In this document: in pieces, positions 1 to 5,951 of the stretch
Position numbering within the stretch: position 1 is the stretch's first letter
Layout of the letters: every line of letters begins with the position of its first letter
Source: Bacteroidota bacterium
GTDB taxonomy: Bacteria > Bacteroidota > Ignavibacteria > Kapaibacteriales > UBA2268
Length of the DNA stretch: 5,952 bases
Direction: 5' to 3'
Assembly (NCBI GenBank): GCA_024280675.1
Contig: JAJRPT010000085.1
Location: forward strand, 1 to 5,952
Notes under the pieces: model-generated
What the model saw: the letters and a program-made list of their open reading frames with translations, nothing else
Databases searched by the model: none
What the model was told of the DNA's origin: nothing
Program-made: the position numbers and the translations under genes

Positions 1-323
1 AGTGTACCAGCATGTCCGATACCCACCCAAAATACGAAGTTTACAATCGGCCAAGCCCATCCAACGGGGTTATTGTTTCCCCAAAGACCTGTTCCATGCC
101 AAAAAGAAAGCCAAAGAGATATGGCTCCAATCATAAGCAGAGTGGAGGTAAAAGCTATGGCAATCCACCATCTTTTGTCCGGGAATGTGTTAAGTGGTTG
201 AATTACAAGATTGTCAAGCTCGGTTAGGTTTCTTGAACCCTCCACAATTACGGCTTCTTTGGCAAAGTCTATTTTGCCACCCGAGTTGCTATCAATGTAA
301 GTCAATGATTTATCAGTACTCAC
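1..323 (-). CDS. actC: ActC, NrfD-like quinol-binding membrane subunit of Alternative Complex III (N-terminal part, cut by window edge)
   Basis: This is the integral membrane subunit that binds and oxidises quinol in ACIII. Only the first 107 codons are inside the window; the rest lies beyond position 1. I see a roughly 50-residue hydrophilic, presumably cytoplasmic, N-terminus. A first membrane helix follows (about residues 52-75, from RWWIAIAF to LWLSFW), then a short loop with GTGLWG and NNPVGWAW. The beginning of a second helix contains GIGHAGT, which is typical of ActC in the NrfD/PsrC family. The start is GTG at 323-321, whose first base is the last base of the actB stop codon. It is preceded 8 nt upstream by GGAGGG, and no ATG in frame fits better. 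Position directly after actB is the usual ACIII order. The paralogous ActF also belongs to the NrfD family, but the position and the GHAGT motif favour ActC. Confidence 0.92.
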   Translation of the reverse strand, partial: MSTDKSLTYIDSNSGGKIDFAKEAVIVEGSRNLTELDNLVIQPLNTFPDKRWWIAIAFTSTLLMIGAISLWLSFWHGTGLWGNNNPVGWAWPIVNFVFWVGIGHAGT

Positions 324-3300
324 TAGTGTGACCCTCCATTGCTGTTATTTTCATCTTCGTTTGTATTAATTAGTTTTGCTATGTATGTCACATTTGGTTT
401 AATGTCTAATACTTCCAAAATATCATAGGATAGCTTGTGCTTTCTTAGTTTTGCCACACTGGAATTTGGATCGTTTGAGTCTCCAAAATATATAGCCTCG
501 GCGGGGCAAGCCTCTTGGCAAGCCGTAATCACATCGCTTCCTTTAAAATCTCTACCTTCCTTGCTTGCACTAGCCTTTGCACTTGCCACACGTGCTGAAC
601 AGAAATCACATTTTTCCATAACTCCACGGCTACGAACTGTAATCTCAGGATTGAACATCTGTTGGACAGATTGTTTGTAATAATACCCTTCGGCAAGCCA
701 ATCACGGAAGTCGAAGAAGTTAAATCTTCTGACTTTATAAGGACAGTTATTGGCACAATAGCGTGTCCCAACACAGCGATTATAAACCATTTGGTTTATG
801 CCCTCTTTGGAGTGAATTGTTGCAACAACTGGGCAGACATTCTCGCACGGCGCGTTGTCACAATGAGCACAAAGCATCGGTTGCAAAGAAGTACGTGGCG
901 ACTCCTCGTCCCCTGAGTAATAGCGGTCAAGTCTCATCCACTGCATCTCACGACCGATGAGCACTTCCTCTTTTCCAACAACTGGAACATTAGATTCAAT
1001 ATTACAAGCGGTAACGCAGGCGTTACATCCACTACATGTGTTGAGGTCTATTGCCATTGCCCATTTAATGCCAGAATAGACATGGTTTTTCATAATGGAT
1101 CTTGTGTGATGGCGATTTCTGGCAATCACATCCTTGTCATGTTTATAAGTAAGAACGGTAGACTCTTGGATAATATGTCTGTCTTTGTGAAATTCTGCAA
1201 TTTTATATCCGCCAACCTCTGCGTCAAGTTGGTGATGTTCTTGAGTAGAACCCATTGGGTGCTTTTCGCCACCAAGTGCCTTGACTGAAACATTTGTGTA
1301 GACGAGCTGACTCAGTCCACCTTTTTTAGTTCTTAGTACATTTGCGTCAAATCCAACTTCGTGACCAATTACAGGAGCAACCCTTCTTCCATATCCTAGG
1401 TCGATGCTCACAGTATTTGCGGCCATACCGGGCTGGACAACAACCGGCACTTTCAGACTTCTTCCATCCACCCCTACTTCAATAAAATCTCCAAGACTAA
1501 GATTCATAGTTCGAGCAGAATCAGGGGAAACCATCGCACAGTTGTCCCAAGTCATTTTAGTAATTGGGTGAGGAGTTTCTTGCAGAAATCCATTGTTTGC
1601 GTGGCGACCGTCTTCGATATGAGGGTTTTTGGTGAGGACTAATGCCCAGCCTTTTGCCTCATCTGGCTTTTGAGCATTGAGTACAGACCCGTCAAAGACC
1701 AAGTCCTTGTTATTGTTTGTCTTATAGCTCACCACTCCGTCGTGGAGTGAGTGATACCAGAAATCGGTAAATGAAGCAGCAGGCGAAAGAGAAGGATGAA
1801 CCTCGCCCTCCCAACGTGCCATTAAATATTTATGATAGATGTCAATATCGTAGGAATTTCCACCCATTATCCAGTTGAGCAAAATTGCTTCTGACTGGCG
1901 AGTGTCATAAAGAGGAGAAATCACTGGTTGTTGCAATGAAAATATCCCACCTCTTTGATTGTGATCGCCCCAGGATTCAAATGAATGGTTGATTGGAAGA
2001 AGGAAATGACCTGCCGCCGATGTTTCATTTTCCCAACCAGACAAGGTGACGACTGTCCCAACTTTTTTCAGAGCATCAGAGAATCCATAATCTGCAGGCA
2101 GGTGATAGGCAGGGTTTGCATCTATATTGATTACAACTCCAACCCGGCCAGCATTCATATTTGAAACAAGAGCATCCCAATCTGCGGCCTCGTCATTGAA
2201 TGAAATAAGGGCATCACTAGAATTATATATTTTGGTATTAGCCAATATTTCATTGAGAAGATTAATACCTAGGTGGACTTTTTCGCTAAGGTGCACGCCA
2301 CCGGTGACGATTGATTTTCCTTTTGCGTGAGAAAGATCGCTCACAAGTTGTGAAATTTTCTTGGCGAGCATTCCATTGCTTTTTGCAAAATTACTTAGGT
2401 TATAGGAAGAAAGATTCACTCCAAAAGCTGCCCCACCAGAAAGCTCTGAGGCAAGGCACATCACAAACTCGAACATCATCTCTGGGCGTAATCTCATGTG
2501 ATAATCTGCCATTGCCGAACTTGTTGTATAAGCCGAAGAGACGGCATACATTCTGTTGAAATTGTCCAAATCTTCAACATCACGACGAGCGGCATACTGC
2601 CCAATGTATTCAACTTGATTGCCACCGCTTGCAAGAAAATCATCGTCAATCGACAAAATCACATCGGCTTTGTCTAGCCTTACACCTGGATATGTTTTCT
2701 TGCCATAAGATTTTTCCCAAGCTGAGTTCCTGTTTTCATTTGAGAATAAATCATAGGAATAAATTTTTGCTGTGGTATATTTCGCCACAAAGTCATCCAG
2801 CAATTTCTTAGTTGTTGGAGAACTTGTCGGATGGGTAATCAGTGAAATTTCTTTTCCAGAAGAGACTGCAGAATTTAGTGCAGAAACAATTTTCTTATCA
2901 GACATTTTCCAAGAAGTAGCCGCAAACTCACCACCATTAGATTTCACCGGCTTGACGGTTCTGGCCGGGTCGTATAGGTCGAGAACCATTGCTTGGGCAT
3001 TTGGATCAATCTTCCCTTTTCCAATTGGGTGATCTGGATTTCCATCGACTTTAATCGGGCGACCTTCCCTTGTCTTAATCAAAACACCATGGGCAACCCC
3101 GCCACTCACCAATGTAGATGCGTAATAAGAAGCAATCCCTGGTTGGATTGACTCAGGCTTTTTAGTATAATTTATTATCTCGCCCTTGTCACGGTAATCG
3201 GTACATGAAGCAGTTGCAAAAACACCGCCAGCGGTCATAAGTGCCAAGAACTTACGCCTTGAAACTCCGTCCATCTTGTCGAGATTAATTTCTCCACCTT

Positions 3301-3529
3301 GACCGTGTGGAAACTCTTCTCTTTGGTCACGAAGTACCTCTTCTGAAGAAGAATTGTTTAGCACATTTAAGCTACGCCAATATTTCTGTACTCTACTTGC
3401 GGGCTTGTCACCATCTTCGGAGAAAATCTTTTCGGGGCTGTCTATGATTGGCAAAACAACTTCATGGCTAGACCCATTCATTTTTTGCCCATTCTTTTGT
3501 TGCCCACTTTTTCCATTCATTTTAGTCAT
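323..3529 (-). CDS. actB: ActB, Tat-exported molybdopterin-oxidoreductase-like/Fe-S fusion subunit of Alternative Complex III
   Basis: This is the large periplasmic-side electron-transfer subunit of ACIII (1068 residues). It has four parts. (1) A long leader, residues 1-89, with the KYWRSL motif at 49-54. (2) A twin-arginine motif SRRKFL at 90-95 and a short hydrophobic stretch ending at Cys109, a possible lipid-attachment cysteine although Thr106 at -3 is not canonical. (3) A molybdopterin-oxidoreductase-like domain, about 125-750. It has no cysteine between 110 and 357, so the N-terminal Fe-S cluster of true Mo-enzymes is absent, as is usual in ActB. (4) A ferredoxin-like domain, about 810-1050, with four cysteine sets: 832/835/838/842, 887/890/895/899, 919/925/929 and 974/977/1004/1008. 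The third set has Thr922 where a fourth cysteine is expected, which fits the one [3Fe-4S] plus three [4Fe-4S] clusters known for ActB. The ATG start overlaps the upstream stop as ATGA and has an AAAGGAG-type ribosome site. The leader before KYWRSL is longer than I expect for the family. Confidence 0.96.
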   Translation of the reverse strand: MTKMNGKSGQQKNGQKMNGSSHEVVLPIIDSPEKIFSEDGDKPASRVQKYWRSLNVLNNSSSEEVLRDQREEFPHGQGGEINLDKMDGVSRRKFLALMTAGGVFATASCTDYRDKGEIINYTKKPESIQPGIASYYASTLVSGGVAHGVLIKTREGRPIKVDGNPDHPIGKGKIDPNAQAMVLDLYDPARTVKPVKSNGGEFAATSWKMSDKKIVSALNSAVSSGKEISLITHPTSSPTTKKLLDDFVAKYTTAKIYSYDLFSNENRNSAWEKSYGKKTYPGVRLDKADVILSIDDDFLASGGNQVEYIGQYAARRDVEDLDNFNRMYAVSSAYTTSSAMADYHMRLRPEMMFEFVMCLASELSGGAAFGVNLSSYNLSNFAKSNGMLAKKISQLVSDLSHAKGKSIVTGGVHLSEKVHLGINLLNEILANTKIYNSSDALISFNDEAADWDALVSNMNAGRVGVVINIDANPAYHLPADYGFSDALKKVGTVVTLSGWENETSAAGHFLLPINHSFESWGDHNQRGGIFSLQQPVISPLYDTRQSEAILLNWIMGGNSYDIDIYHKYLMARWEGEVHPSLSPAASFTDFWYHSLHDGVVSYKTNNNKDLVFDGSVLNAQKPDEAKGWALVLTKNPHIEDGRHANNGFLQETPHPITKMTWDNCAMVSPDSARTMNLSLGDFIEVGVDGRSLKVPVVVQPGMAANTVSIDLGYGRRVAPVIGHEVGFDANVLRTKKGGLSQLVYTNVSVKALGGEKHPMGSTQEHHQLDAEVGGYKIAEFHKDRHIIQESTVLTYKHDKDVIARNRHHTRSIMKNHVYSGIKWAMAIDLNTCSGCNACVTACNIESNVPVVGKEEVLIGREMQWMRLDRYYSGDEESPRTSLQPMLCAHCDNAPCENVCPVVATIHSKEGINQMVYNRCVGTRYCANNCPYKVRRFNFFDFRDWLAEGYYYKQSVQQMFNPEITVRSRGVMEKCDFCSARVASAKASASKEGRDFKGSDVITACQEACPAEAIYFGDSNDPNSSVAKLRKHKLSYDILEVLDIKPNVTYIAKLINTNEDENNSNGGSH
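332..337 (-). promoter_or_regulatory. Shine-Dalgarno sequence of actC
   Basis: GGAGGG on the minus strand lies inside the last codons of actB, 8 nt ahead of the GTG start. It decides the actC start and, with the one-base stop/start overlap, suggests coupled translation of actB and actC. Confidence 0.75.
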
Positions 3530-3738
3530 CTTGGGAGAACTCCTTTTCTTACTTTGTTGTTTCGGCTTATGGCCATAGGATGGGCTTCCACCTTAAAATC
3601 AGATCTTTGTGAAGCATTAGCCCTGGCAACATTCTCTTTTGAGAAAAGTTTGAATGGCAGAAATCCCATAAGGCTCATGCTCGCTAGTCCTAAGGCTCCT
3701 CCTCCACTCATCTTGAAGAATTTTCTTCTATCTTTCAT
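3526..3738 (-). CDS. Tiny twin-arginine-signal protein between actA and actB, function unknown
   Basis: A 70-residue protein, mostly a Tat export signal. It has a short n-region with DRRKFFK at residues 3-9 and a Gly/Ala/Leu/Met-rich hydrophobic core at about 10-32. AxA-like cleavage sites lie at 38-40 and 40-42 (ARANA). The remaining mature part would be only about 28-30 residues, basic, ending in RNNKVRKGVLPR. Its stop overlaps the actB start as ATGA, and 65 nt separate it from actA, so it belongs to the act operon. I see no Shine-Dalgarno ahead of its ATG; the upstream bases are almost all A/T. It may be a small ACIII subunit or an assembly factor. It resembles in layout, not clearly in sequence, the small Tat proteins found beside formate dehydrogenase genes (TIGR02811 type). 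A broken relic of a duplicated ActB leader is possible but less likely, given the intact frame and tight overlap. The role is inference only. Confidence 0.72.
   Translation of the reverse strand: MKDRRKFFKMSGGGALGLASMSLMGFLPFKLFSKENVARANASQRSDFKVEAHPMAISRNNKVRKGVLPR
3540..3547 (-). promoter_or_regulatory. Shine-Dalgarno sequence of actB
   Basis: AAAAGGAG on the minus strand, 10 nt ahead of the ATG at 3529-3527. It lies inside the upstream small gene. It favours Met1 over the in-frame Met4 (19 nt away) and Met17, and so supports the long ActB leader. Confidence 0.7.
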
Positions 3739-3803
3739 ATTATATACTTTATAAGAAATTAATGTACATTTTATTTAGTTAAGCTCTACCTGTCCAGTGA
3801 TTT

Positions 3804-4385
3804 CTAGCGGTGACAAGTTATGCAGTCTTCGGTTCCTTTTGCCTTGAGGTCAAGACCGGGGAACTTGTCGTGTGCTGTTCTGTGGCAATCAAGACAATTT
3901 GTCATCGTAAAGGCGTGGGCTTGTTCGACCAGCTCCATATTCTTGACCTCAGCGTGGCAATCGGTACAATCTAGCCCTTTATTGATATGGACACTGTGAT
4001 CGAAATAAGCATAATCTGGAATTTTGTGAACTCTTTGCCAAGGAATTGGAGTATCGGAATCGTAGTATTCTTTGAGTTTTTGAATCTCAGGGCTATCAAT
4101 TTTTATTGTCTTGTGACAGCTCATACAAGTCTCAGTAGGTGGCACCATGGCATGACGACTTTTGTCGGCTCCCGTGTGGCAGTACTGACAATCAATGTTT
4201 AAATCGCCGGCATGAAGCTTGTGCGAATATGCAATTGGTTGAGAAGGGGTGTAACCCACTCCGTCACGCTCAGCCCTTGAAACAAAGTATGTAAGGGCAA
4301 AGCTTATTGCCACAAGAGCCACGGTAATTGGCAACCTTACTTTCAGGGAATAATCTAGTTCTCTTTTTCTCACTTTAGAAACCAC
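3804..4385 (-). CDS. actA: ActA, membrane-anchored pentaheme cytochrome c subunit of Alternative Complex III
   Basis: This subunit carries electrons from the ActB Fe-S clusters towards cytochrome c or an oxidase on the periplasmic face. The 193-residue protein has a basic N-terminus and one membrane segment at about 19-37 (LPITVALVAISFALTYFVS), acting as an uncleaved anchor. A heme-binding domain follows with five CxxCH sites: 66-70, 87-91, 140-144, 164-168 and 188-192. The last ends one residue before the C-terminus. Family-typical stretches are visible: GYTPSQPIAYSHKLHAG (44-60), VPPTETCMSCH and VHKIPDYAYFDHSVH. It is the first gene of the act operon, as usual. The start is uncertain. The frame is open for a further 17 codons upstream, with no ATG. 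GTG at 4385 and GTG at 4373 are both possible, giving 193 or 189 residues; both keep the anchor. No strong ribosome site decides between them; AAAGAG lies against the first GTG and 11 nt ahead of the second. Confidence 0.94.
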   Translation of the reverse strand: MVSKVRKRELDYSLKVRLPITVALVAISFALTYFVSRAERDGVGYTPSQPIAYSHKLHAGDLNIDCQYCHTGADKSRHAMVPPTETCMSCHKTIKIDSPEIQKLKEYYDSDTPIPWQRVHKIPDYAYFDHSVHINKGLDCTDCHAEVKNMELVEQAHAFTMTNCLDCHRTAHDKFPGLDLKAKGTEDCITCHR

Positions 4386-4451
4386 TCTTTGTTGATTAAT
4401 ATCAAATGAAACCGAATAAAGATTCAGCTTTGTAATTTATATTTCGGTAAA

Positions 4452-4481
4452 ATTAAAAAAACTTTTTGAAATATTTGACAA
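4452..4481 (-). promoter_or_regulatory. Putative sigma70-type promoter of the act operon
   Basis: On the minus strand, TTGTCA (4481-4476, 5 of 6 to TTGACA) and TTTAAT (4457-4452, 5 of 6 to TATAAT) are separated by 18 nt. Transcription would begin near 4445, giving a leader of about 60 nt before actA. The surrounding DNA is AT-rich, so chance matches are easy. If the host uses a Bacteroidota-type sigma factor, this reading would not apply. Confidence 0.4.
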
Positions 4482-4486
4482 AAAGT
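4461..4486. repeat. Inverted repeat inside the act promoter (possible operator)
   Basis: Perfect 8-bp arms, ACTTTTTG (4461-4468) and CAAAAAGT (4479-4486), have a 10-nt spacer. The dyad covers the -35 box and most of the spacer of the putative act promoter, a position suited to a repressor. It does not match an FNR or CRP site. The binding protein is unknown. Confidence 0.35.
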
Positions 4487-4584
4487 AAATCTTAAATACT
4501 TACAACATATCTCCGACTCAAATTATCCTATTTTAAAACATTGGTAATTCTTTGAATTTCAATATTTATTTATTTTATGATATA

Positions 4585-4600
4585 TTTAAAATATTTTAAA
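4585..4600. repeat. Perfect 16-bp AT-only palindrome
   Basis: TTTAAAATATTTTAAA is identical to its own reverse complement. It lies in an A/T tract, where such matches arise more readily by chance, and its centre is about 36 bp upstream of the TATAAT box at 4628. It could be a regulator site or a structural element. Confidence 0.3.
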
Positions 4601-4627
4601 AATTAAATTATTTTTTATTTTTTCAAA

Positions 4628-4633
4628 TATAAT
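4628..4633 (+). promoter_or_regulatory. Possible -10 box of the barrel protein gene
   Basis: A perfect TATAAT lies 51 nt before the ATG at 4685, which would give a leader of about 45 nt. No good -35 hexamer stands 16-18 nt upstream, where the sequence is A/T only, so the call is weak. Confidence 0.3.
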
Positions 4634-4675
4634 TCAATAAATTGTGAATGTACTAATTACTTTTCACACAATAAT

Positions 4676-4679
4676 GGGG
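4676..4679 (+). promoter_or_regulatory. Weak ribosome binding site of the barrel protein gene
   Basis: GGGG, 5 nt before the ATG, is the only G-rich run upstream of this start. It supports the ATG at 4685, where the signal peptide also begins. Confidence 0.4.
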
Positions 4680-4684
4680 TTTTT

Positions 4685-5419
4685 ATGAAAAAATTATTTA
4701 TAGTTGTATTAATAATGCTGATGTTTGCGCCTTTGGTCTTGGAAGCTAGCACAATGTTTACACGCAGGCACAGAGTTGGTTTGAATATTGGTGCGATGGT
4801 GCCACTAGGTCTGAAATATGAATTTCTTTTGCCAGCAGCAAAGGACAGACTAGCACTCGAGGCTGAGTTTAATTTCTTTAACTATGATTACGGTTCTTTT
4901 CAAGTTGGCACAACTGGAGTAATACCTGATGCGACCACTGAAATATATTCAGCAGATTTAAGTTTGGGCTTGAGTTCTTGGAATCTAGGAGTAAAGTATT
5001 ATCTCATGGGACGACACGAAGGAATGTTTTTTGCTCTTGGTTTTGGACAAGTTAATATCAGCCCACTCGCTGAGAATCTCAAAGGATTTGTTGTAATTAA
5101 TTCCTCTGAATCTACAACAGGTGAGCAACAAGTTCTCTTCACCGATGGAGAACTCTCCGTTGATGAATCCATATTTGCATTTCGTCCACGACTGGGGGGT
5201 ACTTGGATTTGGGATTCTGGCTTTATGATGGGTTTTGAAGCTGGCTGGACAGTTCTTTTCTTTGATGACACTATTGATTTCAACATTGAGGGCGATGGGA
5301 GTATCAATGGAAAACCAGAGAGCATAAAGGGAACCAAGAGCATTGACCTCACCGAATCTATGCCGATTCAAATAAAAGGTATCCCAAGAGTTTATCTAAC
5401 CCTCGGTTGGGCATTTTAA
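4685..5419 (+). CDS. Secreted, probably outer-membrane beta-barrel protein
   Basis: I do not recognise a named family. The 244-residue protein begins with a clear Sec signal peptide: MKK, a hydrophobic core, and probable cleavage after LEA at 19-21. The mature part of about 223 residues has no cysteine and alternates polar and hydrophobic or aromatic residues in beta-strand-like stretches. Examples are RVGLNIGAMVPLGLKYEF, LALEAEFNFFNYDYG, WNLGVKYYLM, GMFFALGFG, FRPRLGGTWIW, FMMGFEAGWTVLFF and VYLTLGWAF. Glycine-rich turns and a final phenylalanine fit the C-terminal signal of outer-membrane proteins. The size suits an 8- to 10-strand barrel of the OmpA/OmpW-like kind. It is transcribed alone, away from the act operon, and is followed by a repeat array and a terminator. 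A link to respiration is not shown by the sequence. The stop codon lies inside the first unit of the downstream tandem repeat. Confidence 0.83.
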   Translation: MKKLFIVVLIMLMFAPLVLEASTMFTRRHRVGLNIGAMVPLGLKYEFLLPAAKDRLALEAEFNFFNYDYGSFQVGTTGVIPDATTEIYSADLSLGLSSWNLGVKYYLMGRHEGMFFALGFGQVNISPLAENLKGFVVINSSESTTGEQQVLFTDGELSVDESIFAFRPRLGGTWIWDSGFMMGFEAGWTVLFFDDTIDFNIEGDGSINGKPESIKGTKSIDLTESMPIQIKGIPRVYLTLGWAF

Positions 5420-5476
5420 ATACGGGACATTTTAAATACGGGACATTTTAAATACGGTGCAATCTAAATGCGATTC
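5413..5476 (+). repeat. 16-bp tandem repeat across the 3' end of the barrel gene
   Basis: The unit ATTTTAAATACGGGAC occurs twice exactly (5413-5428 and 5429-5444). A third copy at 5445-5460 has two changes (ending in GGTGC), and a degenerate fourth at 5461-5476 has about six. The first unit begins in the last alanine codon and includes the final Phe codon and the TAA stop. It looks like slippage duplication of the gene's own 3' end, with older copies decaying downstream. Confidence 0.9.
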
Positions 5477-5508
5477 ATTCTGATTTAAAATTATTAAATA
5501 AATAATTC

Positions 5509-5542
5509 AAGGTGTGGGAAATTATTTCCTGCACCTTTTTTT
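5509..5542 (+). terminator. Intrinsic terminator after the barrel gene
   Basis: A 13-bp stem with two G-T pairs has arms AAGGTGTGGGAAA at 5509-5521 and TTTCCTGCACCTT at 5525-5537, around a 3-nt loop. It runs into seven T residues (5536-5542). It should stop rightward transcription. It may also act on the convergent gene, whose stop codon abuts it, although the leftward side has only a mixed A/T tail rather than a clean T run. Confidence 0.88.
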
Positions 5543-5951
5543 AATGTAAGTTTTTAGACTCTAGCCAATTCTCAAACTTGATTATTCTTTCACTATTTTC
5601 TGAGATCCATTTTTCTACTACTTCTTTTTCTGAACCTGAGAAAATATAGTAGCAAAACTCTTCGGCAAATCCAGAATGAATCAATTCCTTGAAGAATCCT
5701 CCATAATAGATTGAAGTAAAATCATTTTGATGTTTATTATATTCTGCCATCTGAGAAATAAATTTCATAATAAACTGCTTGTAATGAGAAAATGCGTCTC
5801 TTCCCCTTAATATCTTATTTCGCATAGCAGAAAATATCTGTGGTACCATCATGCTCTTGCCATTGCTTGTCTCTATCATATTGCCTGGGTATAATAGTTG
5901 CTCCAGCTTGGCTGTGTTCTCTTTGGCAGTTGCGGAATTGCCCGCCAGCAT
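5541..5951 (-). CDS. Hypothetical protein, C-terminal part (gene runs off the right edge)
   Basis: I do not recognise the family. A reading frame of 136 codons ends with TAA at 5543-5541, against the terminator hairpin. The first visible ATG is at 5951, one base from the window edge, so the true start is probably outside and this is a C-terminal fragment. The visible part looks mainly alpha-helical and soluble, with no signal peptide or long membrane segment. It has a charged N-terminal helix (NSATAKENTAKLEQLLYPG), an aromatic middle (YYGGFFKELIHSGFAEEFCYYIF) and a helix rich in Glu and Lys that ends near the C-terminus (KEVVEKWISENSERIIKFENW). The helical style would fit the end of a repeat-type or TPR-like protein, but I see no clear TPR consensus. 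It converges on the barrel gene and shares no operon with it. Confidence 0.68.
   Translation of the reverse strand: MLAGNSATAKENTAKLEQLLYPGNMIETSNGKSMMVPQIFSAMRNKILRGRDAFSHYKQFIMKFISQMAEYNKHQNDFTSIYYGGFFKELIHSGFAEEFCYYIFSGSEKEVVEKWISENSERIIKFENWLESKNLH

Larger units (their letters stand above)
4386..4684. other. Divergent, very AT-rich intergenic region
   Basis: This is the only sizeable gene-free stretch. It separates the leftward act operon from the rightward barrel gene and must hold both promoters. Positions 4561-4640 contain only three G/C bases in 80. The region holds a putative act promoter with a dyad, a perfect AT palindrome at 4585-4600 and a TATAAT box near the right gene. I see no small reading frame with a convincing start and ribosome site, and no recognisable RNA gene. 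Confidence 0.8.

Noticed and set aside
435..960. Several plus-strand reading frames of 65-84 codons opposite the Fe-S part of actB
   Set aside because: They lie antisense to a well-supported conserved gene, have no ribosome sites and show no recognisable protein features; they are coding shadows.
323..3529. ActB as a catalytic molybdoenzyme such as polysulfide or nitrate reductase
   Set aside because: The N-terminal Fe-S cysteines are absent, the Fe-S domain is fused in the same chain, and the flanking pentaheme ActA and GHAGT-type ActC define an ACIII operon.
3739..3753. TATAAT and TATAAA on the minus strand just before the small Tat gene, as an internal promoter
   Set aside because: No -35 match at proper spacing, and TATAAT abuts the ATG, so transcription would start inside the gene; likely chance in an AT-rich gap.
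3464..3754. Plus-strand frame of 96 codons opposite the small Tat gene and the actB start
   Set aside because: Its hydrophobic look mirrors the complement of the Tat signal codons; the minus-strand genes have tight overlaps and a ribosome site.
4475..4503. Perfect TTGACA on the plus strand as a promoter for the barrel gene
   Set aside because: No acceptable -10 at 16-18 nt, and the leader would be about 175 nt; the same bases read better as the act promoter on the other strand.
4643..4668. TGTGAA and TTCACA half-sites resembling a CRP site ahead of the barrel gene
   Set aside because: The spacer is 14 nt between six-base arms, far from the 6-nt spacing of CRP sites; at most a weak hairpin.
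4985..5371. Two minus-strand frames (117 and 128 codons) opposite the barrel gene
   Set aside because: They overlap the barrel gene in antisense and overlap each other, with no domain or signal peptide; the plus-strand frame has a convincing signal peptide and strand pattern.
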